Shown here piece after piece: positions 55,645-64,000 of a DNA stretch of 64,000 bases. Origin of the DNA: Tieghemostelium lacteum (Eukaryota; Evosea; Eumycetozoa; Dictyosteliales; Raperosteliaceae). The stretch's first letter is position 1, and every line of letters begins with the position of its first letter. The translations under genes were made by a program, and so were the position numbers. A model generated the notes under the pieces. The model worked only from the letters and a program-made list of their open reading frames with translations. It was not told where the DNA came from and made no database searches. The stretch lies in assembly GCA_001606155.1 (NCBI GenBank), contig LODT01000048.1, positions 1-64,000 on the forward strand, read 5' to 3'.

Positions 55645-58180
55645 CCACCAGTCACTAATAATATATCAACACCATCAAGTAATCCATTTGCGGTAAATGA
55701 TCACATTCAACAACAACACAAACAGGTAACTTCACCACCAATGAATATTATTAGTAATGGTGGACCTACTCAACAGAATATTGCATCACCCATTAGCAAT
55801 CAATCATTTTCTGAGGAGGAATATAAAAAGCAAGTTGAGGAAAAGATTAGAAAAGAAGTTGAGGAAAAAGTTAGAAGAGAGTATGAGGAATTGATGCAAA
55901 AAGAAGCTCAGAAAAAACAAGAACATAAAATTGCACCACCTCCAGTTAGTACCTCACATTCTCATAAAACTTTGAATCAACAACAACAACAACAACAACA
56001 ACAGCCATCATCATCTAATAGTACACCTGTTGTTGAGGTTACTACTGCACCAACAGGAGCTACTACTACTACATTAACAAGTACTAATACATCAAGTTCA
56101 AGTAGTACTACAACAACATCTAATACAACTACTCCAAATTATTCATTCCCCGATCTATTTGAAGATATAACCAATACCACAACACACGCAAAATCCAATA
56201 ATACCAATACCAATAATTTAGTTTCACCTAATAGTTCAACATTTACAACTTCTTCTGTATCTTCAATCAGTTCAACTACAACTACCACTAATATCAGTCC
56301 AGTCATTTCTCGTGCCTCTGCTACTCAATATGAGAAAGATAAACTCAAAAAGGATTTGGAGAACATTCACAATAAGGAAAAGGAACAAAAGACCTCTTCT
56401 ATTAACACCCTACATAAACCACATCTTTTGGCACCAACTAAATTGACAACTACACAATCTAGTTCACAATCATCACAGTCATCTACTACTTCTACTACTA
56501 CCAGCACTGAATTTGTATGTCCAATCTGTCAACAGAGATTCCAAACTGAACGTATACTTTCTGTACACGTTGAAGATTGGCATCCAACCATCTCTGTAAA
56601 GTCTAATAATAACAGTCCATCTACTACTATTATTGACGATCTAACATTTGATCCAGTTGAAACTAAACCAACCATACAAAAGAATAGATCAAAGACAGTA
56701 TCATTTGCACCAGTTACCAAAGAGAATAAAAAGACAGTTTCTTCAGAGGATTTACAAGGCGCACTAAAGAAGAAGTCAGCTACAACTATACTCTCTGGTG
56801 CCACTGGTACATTGAAAAATGTGAAATCTACTGGTAGTAAGACTAATTCACTACCAACTAAACCAACTCCAACAGCACACAATCAAAAGGTTGTAAGTTT
56901 TATTCAAGAGAATAACGATGCCAATTTATTATCTGCCTCTTTTGAAAATGTATTTGTACCTATGAAACAGAAACCAGTATTCACTAGAGAATCTGCTGCC
57001 ATTCTTTTGCAATCTCATATTAGACGTTGGAGAGCCAGAAGAGAATACAAGAAGGAGATTCTCAGAACTAAAGCTGTAAGAGAATTGGTGAATACTGAAC
57101 ACACCTATGTAGAAGGCCTAGAGAAACTTGTTGAATATTTCTCAAAGCCACTTAGAGCCCAAGGTTTGGAAGCTCCTGGAAAACAAATGATCTCCAATGA
57201 GGATATTGATTTAATCTTTGGTAAACACGAAAGAATATTGTCACTCAATAGCGTACTCTGTGAGAATCTAGTTAAAAGAGTTTCCAAATGGAATATATTA
57301 AATCAAAAGATTGGTGATGTTTTGATCCAGGTTATTACAATGGATGAGTTCAAGGAGATTTATAATAATTTTACTTTGTCCTATCAACACATTTTGTATA
57401 CCCTGGAGAAACTCTCTACTGCCAAATCGAATTTCAAACAGTTTTTAAAGACCTCTGAAAAATCATTGTGGTCCAATGGTAGCGCAACTGGAAATAACCT
57501 TCAAAGTCTTTTAATTACACCTGTACAGAGAATCACCAGATACCTTTTGTTGTTAAAGGAGATTATCAAGTACACTAAACCCTCTCATCCAGATTATGAT
57601 GATCTTTGTATTGCCTATTTTGAAATGCAAGATATTTGTACAGATGTAAATGAAAATCAACGAAAAGAGGAAAATGAAAAAATTAGAATTCAAACTCTGC
57701 ACAATATCAATAACCGTATTGAACCTTCAACTAAACCTTCCAATTTGAATTTGTTCCAAGAGGGTAGATTCTTTGTCAGAGAGTCTCTTGTCTCTCAATA
57801 CAATCCTGATGATGACAAGAGAAGAGATCGTACTCTTATCATTTTCAATGATGTCTTATTGGTATGTAAAGAAGTTAGAAAGAAACTACAAATCAAACAT
57901 GTAGTTTATTATTCAACTTTAAAAATTAGAAATATTGCTGATGGTCAAAGTATGTATTATTATTAATTTTTAAATATATATTATACAACAAATTTTATTA
58001 ACACTATCTTTCTCTCTATTTTTATCTTTAGAAACTTATGGTACAGTATCCAAGAATACATTTGAACTACAAGGTCATGATCAAAAACAGGGTGTATTAA
58101 TGTTTTTCACTGATGAAAAAGAGGAAATCTTAAAGGATTTAGAAACAGTTTTATCATCTTTTTGTGTTGTAAAGAATTGA
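53933..58180 (+). CDS. RhoGEF (DH-PH) with C2H2 finger and IQ motif, 1364 aa
   Basis: Exons 53933..53939, 54011..57949 and 58032..58180; total 4095 nt. The first exon is only ATG CAA G; splicing to 54011 gives MQAQQLLQRQQLQLQQQQQQ and runs straight into the main frame. Order: Gln/Met/Asn-rich N-terminal half with a 23-codon CAA run (about residues 525-547); a short charged coiled coil (EEEYKKQVEEKIRKEVEEKV); one C2H2 finger (CPICQQRFQTERILSVHVEDWH, near 837); an IQ motif (AAILLQSHIRRWRARREYKK, near 995); a DH domain from about 1021 (VRELVNTEHTYVEGLEKLVEYF, with LLITPVQRITRYLLLLKEI); and a PH domain to the end. DH domains activate Rho/Rac GTPases. An alternative start at the internal ATG 54100 would drop 32 residues. 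Confidence 0.9.
55576..55644 (+). repeat. CAA repeat (23 pure codons, poly-Gln)
   Basis: Uninterrupted CAA codons within the RhoGEF. No CAG interruptions, so it is probably unstable in length between strains. Confidence 0.95.
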
Positions 58181-58322
58181 TACAGTTGTTATGCATATAT
58201 ATAAAATAAATTATTGTTAAAAAAACTAAGTTACCCATTGAGTTTTTCATTGAGTGATATTATAAAAAAAAACGAACGAATGAATTTTTTTTAGTTTTTT
58301 TTATCTATTTGAGTTGCATAGA

Positions 58323-60706
58323 ATGAGTACAGCACCTAAAAAGAGAGGAAATAATAGAGAACAGATTACTGATAAAAGATTTTCAACTGCACAATATGAT
58401 CCTAAATTTAAAATCAAAAAGAGAGAGGATAACACTACAAAATTAGATCCAAGATTTAAAAAAGTACTTTCTGGTGAATTCAACTCAAAAGGTATTTTAC
58501 AATCAATATGATATAATACATCATCAGTGATACTAATATTTTTTTTATCAAAACTACAGCAAAGATTGATGAATATGGTAGAAGAATTGATAATAAAAAA
58601 ACCAATAATAAATCTGTACAGAAAACTTATACTTTTGATGATGACGAAGAGAAAGAGAAACTAGAGGAAAAGGTAGTTAAAAAAGTAGAAAAACCAATAA
58701 TTGATAGTTCAGATTCAGAAAGTGACAAAGAGGTTTTAGATGAAGATGGTAAAAATGAAGTTGTAACCTATGGTGGTTTTGAATATAATTCAGATACTGA
58801 ATCTAGTGATTATGAATCTTCTGATGAAGATGTAGAATCAGAAGAGGAAGAGGATGAAGAGGATGAAGAAGATATTCCAAGAGGTGATGCTTTTAAGAGA
58901 TTTGCAGTTATGAATTGTGATTGGGAGAATATAACCTCTAAAGATCTTTTTGTACTTTTAAATTCATTTGTACCAAAAGGTGGATATCTGGTATCTGTAA
59001 CTGTATACCCATCTGATTTTGGACTTGAACAATTGGCTGCTGAAAAGGCACTTGGTCCATCTCACGATATCTTTGCAAAATCAGATAGTAAAAAACCAAT
59101 TCAAACTAAACCAAGTTCATCAACTATAACTTTAGAAAAACAAGCTAAAGGTACTATGGAAGTTGAGACTTTTGATGGAGCTGGTTTCGATTTGGAAAAA
59201 CTCAGAAAATATGAATTATCAAAACTAAAGTATTACTATGCCATTGTGGAATGTGATAGTGTTCAAACTGCATCTACAATCTATGATGAATGTGAAGGTA
59301 TGGAAATTGAAGATACAGCCAATGTTTTAGATCTTAGATTTGTTCCTGATGATCAGGAATTTAAAAATGAACCTAGAGATACCTGTACAGAATTACCAGT
59401 AGTTTCTCCAAATTTCAATTTTGAAACTAATGTATTGAAGGGTACTGTTGTGGATTTCACTTGGGACCAGAATAAACAGAGAAAGAAAATGTTGACAAAG
59501 AATTTCTCAAAGGATGATGTCAGAGAGGAGGATTTAAAAGCTTATTTGGCTGAACCTGAGTCTTCGGATGACTCTGAAATCGAAGGTGAGAATTCTACTC
59601 AAAAGAAATTGACAATTAGAAACAAATATGCTTCACTGTTATCTGGATTAACTGGTGATCAAGAGGAGAAAGATGATATTAAAATCACATTTAATTCTGC
59701 ATTTTCTGATAATAAGAAAACACTATCAGATGATTCAGATGAAGATGTTAAAGTTAAATTTGATGATCAAGAAATGGATGATTCTGATTCTGAAGATGAA
59801 ATGTCTGGTGATGATGATATTGTTAATGGAGATAATGAATCTGATATGGATGAGGATCGTGAAGATCTTAAAGATATGATATTAAATGGTAGTGATGAAG
59901 ATGATGAAGATGTTAAAGAAATTACAATTACACCAGATTTGGAAAAGGTTGGAAAGAATTTATTAAAGGAGAAGAAAAATAGAGAGTCAGCTTCAGCATG
60001 GGAGGAATATCAACAAAAGAAAAAAGATAAAAAAGCTCAAAAGAAAAAAGAAAAGAAATTACAATATCAATTGGAAAAAGAAAAAGAAGAGGATTCACAA
60101 AAGTCATCTAGACAGAAGAAGAAGAGGGGTAATGTACAAACTGAAGAAGAAAAAAGAGCTGCTGCTGAAATGGAGTTAATTCTAATGGATGATCAGGAGA
60201 GTGGAAACAAGAGAAAAGGTTATAATAAGAAATCTATGGAAATTGAAGCAAAATTGAATTCTATAGATCCAAAAGAAAGAAAAAGACAAGAGAAAAAGTT
60301 ACAGAAAAAAAATCAAAAAGGTGATAAAGGTGAAGAGAAACTTGTTAATAAGGAGGAAGAAGGTTTCAAATTTGATAGTAAAGATGTAAGAATTAATAAG
60401 ATTTTCAGTGATCCAAACTTTGCAATCGATCCAACTGATCCTAAATTCCAGAGACGTAATGCAATGGTTGAGCTTTTGAATGAAAAGAAATCTCGTAGAG
60501 CTCAAGAAAGAAATCAACAAGAATATGAATTATTACAAAAACAAGCTAAAGAATCACAACAGACTGCTACTTCTTCATCTGATGATTCCAATTTTAAAGT
60601 TACCAAAGATAATCTAGCACAAATGACTCAAAATATTAAAAGAAAAGCAGAAACACATTTAACAAAGAACCAATCATCATTTCAAAAGAAATTCAAAAAT
60701 AAATAA
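58323..60706 (+). CDS. esf1: ESF1 ribosome-biogenesis factor, 771 aa
   Basis: Exons 58323..58491 and 58560..60706. ESF1 is a nucleolar protein needed for early 18S rRNA processing. The N-terminus has the family motif ITDKRFSTAQYDPKFK and LDPRFKKVL. After an acidic Ser/Glu/Asp stretch comes FAVMNCDWENITSKDLFVLLNSF and GGYLVSVTVYPSDFGLEQLAAE, followed by YYAIVECDSVQTASTIYDECEGMEIEDTANVLDLRFVPDD, all strongly ESF1. The C-terminal half is a charged Lys/Glu region ending in DPNFAIDPTDPKFQRRNAMVELLNEK and basic residues. The start is the ATG at 58323; a longer in-frame version needs a TTG. Confidence 0.95.
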
Positions 60707-60753
60707 GTTTTCAACATTTATTTATCAGGTATATATACAAACTAGAAATATTA

Positions 60754-61743
60754 CTAGTATTTTGTAATTTTATTCTTTTGAATAGATTTTAAAATAGGTT
60801 TTTTATATGATTTTGAACAGGATAGTTTCTGTAGAGATTCTGGTATGATTTCCTTTGGAATATCATAACTAAAGTTAAGAGATAGTCGTAACCTTTTTAA
60901 ATTTTTAGGTAGTCTTGTTAAAGGTTGATTAAAAACTCCACTAAATTCCAAAACCTCAATACTATCAGATAACATTGCAGACACTGGTTGATTAAAGAAA
61001 TTACCAAAATATAATGATTTAAGACGTGGTAGATTTATATTTTCTATAGGTTGATCAAATTTACTTGAGAATATTAGATTTTCTAAAGTAATTGGCAGAC
61101 AATGGTCTATGGGACTATTAAAATCGTAACCAAATTTTAAAGTTATCAAATTGGGAGGTAATTTTGGTAGCCAACCATTAAACTTGTAACCAAATTCCAA
61201 GTGAGTAAGTGTAATGGGTAATAGGCGATCCTCAATGGTATGATTCCAAGCATCACTTAGAATCAGAGTTTGTAAATTCTCTGGTAATACACCAGAACTC
61301 AGAGGGTTACTAAATACATTTCCGAAGGATATCAAAGTTACACTATCTTTAAAGAAACCTGCTGGAATATGTTGATTAAATGTTCTAGGTAACAGTATTT
61401 TATCAAAATGTCTTGGAATACTCTCTATCAGACCATCCTTTTCCATGTATACTAAATCAAGTGTGGTTATTGATAAAGAAGATGAACATTTTTTAATAAA
61501 CTCTTTATAGGAAAATAAACTTGTAAATTTGATAGAACTAAACTTTAGTGGTATATTATCTAATTTCTTTTGATTTTTAATGTTATTGAAATAATATGTT
61601 GATGGATATTCTAAAAACCTGATATGACTTCTAAAACTGTAAATTAGTTTATTTGTAAATAATAGTGATAGTACATTTCTATTACTAGGTAAATAATTGG
61701 TAATTTCTACAACAATAATTATATTAAAAATATTTCTATTCAT
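60754..61743 (-). CDS. FNIP-repeat protein, 329 aa
   Basis: About nine degenerate FNIP repeats from about residue 120 onward (FNQHIPAGFFKDSVTLISFG, FSNPLSSGVLPENLQTLILS, FDQPIENINLPRLKSLYFG, FNQPLTRLPKNLKRLRLS) follow an N-terminal F-box-like region (about 1-55). Start taken at MNRNIFN, ATG at 61743; an upstream ATG eight codons earlier is less likely. It is related in layout to the FNIP protein at 6595-7977 but shorter and more diverged. Convergent with ESF1, with under 50 bases between. Single exon. Confidence 0.85.
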   Translation of the reverse strand: MNRNIFNIIIVVEITNYLPSNRNVLSLLFTNKLIYSFRSHIRFLEYPSTYYFNNIKNQKKLDNIPLKFSSIKFTSLFSYKEFIKKCSSSLSITTLDLVYMEKDGLIESIPRHFDKILLPRTFNQHIPAGFFKDSVTLISFGNVFSNPLSSGVLPENLQTLILSDAWNHTIEDRLLPITLTHLEFGYKFNGWLPKLPPNLITLKFGYDFNSPIDHCLPITLENLIFSSKFDQPIENINLPRLKSLYFGNFFNQPVSAMLSDSIEVLEFSGVFNQPLTRLPKNLKRLRLSLNFSYDIPKEIIPESLQKLSCSKSYKKPILKSIQKNKITKY

Positions 61744-61874
61744 AGTTTTATATAAACAATACAGCAATTGTACAAGGAAAAAAATAACTGATAAAAATTC
61801 AGGATAAATTTAAGTTTTATGCATTTCCAAAGAGTGGGATTAAGAAATGTTTAAAGACATTTATTAAAGATGTG

Positions 61875-62948
61875 TTAAATGTCATTGGTTACAGTCTCAA
61901 CCAAACCTTTAGTTCCATCATAAAAAAAGAAATTATTGATAACATCATTGTTTTTTGAAATGATTTTTATAATTTCAGAACCTACAATACCACCAACGAT
62001 TGCACAAACTGGTGCTAATTCACTATTTAAATTTTTAATAATTAATCTGAGTTTACACATGAATGGTTAGTATTATCTCTACTCTGTTTTTGTTATGATA
62101 TATAAATACTTTAAGAAATCTCTATATTTTTCAGAATTTGGGATAGAATTTAAAAGTTGATCAATATCAGTTGATTTATCAACCAATTTTAAATGTGAAC
62201 TCTCATGTTGATAGAGAATGGATAGAATAAATAGTAATGTTGGTGTTCTAGTGGCATGAAAATTTGACCATTTGAATTGAAGTACTTGATTGAGCGGTTG
62301 AAAATGTGAAGATATCTCTTTGAAATGTACCTGATCTGGTTGTTTATCATCTGTATTCTTTAGGATATATGTAAACTCTGCACCCAAATCAGAGAAAAAG
62401 TAACCATTCATTCCAAAACTCATTGTTGAAATAAAATACTTTTGATTGAGTCTTGCAAGGTTATTAATCTTTACAGTGCTGTTAAAACTGTGATCTGACA
62501 TACAAATGACTGTATATTCTTTAACTAATTCACTGTCAATATCATTTATATCTTTATCTAAAACCTGTACATTAACTAATGGATTTAACTCTACAATTGA
62601 AGCTACTGATTCATCTGATCTCTAATGATGTGTTATAATTAGGTTTATATATAAATTTGTTTTTTAGTCTAATGTTTAATGTACCTTTTTACCAACAGAA
62701 GAGGTTGTTAGAAATAGATGTGCGCTTAGATCAGAATAAGTAACAATATGATTATCAATTAAAGCAATAGAATCAACACCAGCTAAAACTACATTTTTAA
62801 TGATTTCGGACATTAGACCATTGATGCCAATAAATAATACTTTACTTTGACGTAGTTTAATTTGTGCATCTACACCCCATAATCTAATTCCTCTATCATA
62901 TAATGCAGCTTCATAATCTGTTAATTTATTTTCTGATGTTGATTGCAT
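61875..62948 (-). CDS. sae1: SUMO-activating enzyme subunit 1 (SAE1/Aos1), 315 aa
   Basis: Exons 62948..62685, 62621..62110 and 62046..61875, with two 63-nt introns; total 948 nt, in frame. Non-catalytic half of the heterodimeric SUMO E1; its partner Uba2 carries the active-site Cys. The N-terminus reads YEAALYDRGIRLWGVDAQIKLRQSKVLFIGINGLMSEIIKNVVLAGVDSIALID, the ThiF-type Rossmann fold with the Arg finger of the Aos1 group. Exon 3 gives ELAPVCAIVGGIVGSEIIKIISK and NNFFFYDGTKG, matching SAE1. GxGxxG is slightly altered (GINGLM), as is common for this subunit. Length normal. Confidence 0.94.
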
Positions 62949-63183
62949 TTTGCTAAAATATGATTTTGTTTGTCAAAACTTTTTTTAATATTAAGTCTTT
63001 TAGCGTGATTTCTAAAAAATGAAAAAGTGCATTGCATTTCCTTTGATTTTTGTTTGAAATGGCAATTATACTAAAAAGCATTTTATATTTTATTTAATTT
63101 AAATGGTGAGGGGGATTGTTAAGTGAAGTTTAGAGGAGTTGTTATAGTTGGTGGTGATAATGGTAGCGATAAGTGAATTAAAA

Positions 63184-64000
63184 TTAATTTACATTACTAA
63201 AATATAATACATCTCTGTCATTGTCCACCCTTAGATTTGATAAAGCATTTTGAATAGCTTCATTTGATGAAAAGTAATCATGTTTAGATATTTTAGAAGA
63301 TAGAGTTTCACCAATTACAATTCTGACATTGGGTACTGGATCTTTAGTTAGGTTTAAAAGTGTTGGTAAAAAGTTGGCTTCAAAGTAACTGGAGTCGATT
63401 TGGTCAATAAGATAACTGCAAATCTTTATATATACTTGTCTGTTGTAATAGGCTTGATTAGTTCCAAGTTGTTTAATTTGATTCAAAATTTGATCTTTTT
63501 GTTCAGTTAAAATTTGAGTTTCATTTTCAGTTGTAGATGGTGATGATGTATTATTATTAATATTACTATTATTATTGTTATTGTTACTATTATTATTTAA
63601 TTGTTGTTGTTGTTGTTGATGTTGTTCAATATTATAATTTAAAATCTTTAAAATTAAATTACCAACACTTGATGCTGCATAATTTCTTACTTTACACACT
63701 GAATCATTTAATAATAAAATTAAAAATGGTGCTAATTCATTTAATACTATTCGGAAACTAAATAAATCACACATTTTACCTAATTGCCTGATTATAATTA
63801 TAATTATTAGAAATTTATATTATTATAATAAGGGAGGTTAATATTATTTAATAATACATACTTTGCAATTAATTTTCTAAATCTCCACTTATTTGGATCA
63901 CTAACTATTGTACTGATAATTGGTATATAAGATTCTCTTAGTTGACCTGGATCAAGACACAAGAGGAAATCATAAAAGTTCTTTATGACACCAACTTTAA
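63184..64000 (-). CDS. PP4R1-like HEAT-repeat protein, 3' part
   Basis: Two exons in the window, 63787..63184 and 64000..63862, with the 5' part beyond the right edge. Translation across the splice: DPNKWRFRKLIAK|QLGKMCDLF, then VLNELAPFLILLLNDSVCKVRNYAASSVGNLI, an Asn/Gln-rich loop (about 30 residues) and LPTLLNLTKDPVPNVRIVIGETL. These are HEAT repeats with the RxxVR/NVR pattern of PP2A-A and PP4 regulatory subunit 1. The protein ends DRDVLYFSNVN. A phosphatase scaffold is likely; PP4R1 versus another HEAT protein is uncertain without the missing N-terminus. Confidence 0.75.

Overview
The window looks like nuclear DNA from a dictyostelid social amoeba. Evidence: strong A+T bias, short AT-rich GT-AG introns, long Asn/Gln/Ser/Thr runs inside otherwise conserved proteins, FNIP-repeat proteins, dictyostelid Cys-rich secreted proteins, and a Nox and an NDR-type kinase of the kind known from Dictyostelium. 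Species cannot be fixed from sequence alone. No tRNA, rRNA, CRISPR array, viral element or intact transposon was recognised. Gene models were built by hand from splice sites and reading frame; exon limits are given per gene.

Layout. 1-20.5 kb is ordinary housekeeping sequence: prefoldin 3, a Rab8/Sas-type GTPase, a LIM protein, a DHHC acyltransferase, an FNIP protein, a ZNF598/Hel2-type ubiquitin ligase, ALG1, a USP10-like deubiquitinase, a TFIIB/BRF-like factor with a frame break, and TDP1 with a ubiquitin-interacting motif. 21-27 kb is a decayed cluster of FG-GAP (integrin-type propeller) secreted-protein genes mixed with fragments of a second surface-protein gene. 27-45 kb holds lysosomal alpha-mannosidase, NHP2, an NDR-family kinase with a very long upstream region, a malonyl-CoA synthetase-like enzyme, two secreted or membrane proteins and a NoxA-like NADPH oxidase. 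45.7-53.5 kb holds the apparently intact partners of the 21-27 kb wreckage: a large surface protein (gene D) followed by an FG-GAP protein (gene C). 54-64 kb has a RhoGEF, ESF1, a second FNIP protein, the SUMO E1 subunit SAE1 and the 3' part of a PP4R1-like HEAT protein.

The most unusual structure is the inverted segmental duplication. The unit 'end of D - spacer - FG-GAP gene' is on the plus strand at about 48.5-52.9 kb and again on the minus strand at about 24.7-21.3 kb, with a third broken FG-GAP copy (B) at 25.0-26.3 kb, a fourth exon remnant at 26.6 kb, and further D scraps at 21.15 and 53.2 kb. Copy C is open throughout; copy A is open except for one in-frame stop; copy B is a pseudogene. 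The Thr/Ser-rich linker at the same position of A and C is built from different repeat units.

Two functional groupings can be inferred. Protein quality control and ubiquitin signalling: prefoldin, ZNF598, USP10-like, SAE1 and the UIM on TDP1. Notably, in animals ZNF598 and USP10 act on opposite sides of 40S ubiquitination, and here their genes lie about 1.9 kb apart with ALG1 between. Secretory/surface proteins: ALG1, alpha-mannosidase, the Cys-rich proteins and the FG-GAP/D cluster. Linkage of these genes is probably incidental except for the duplicated cluster.
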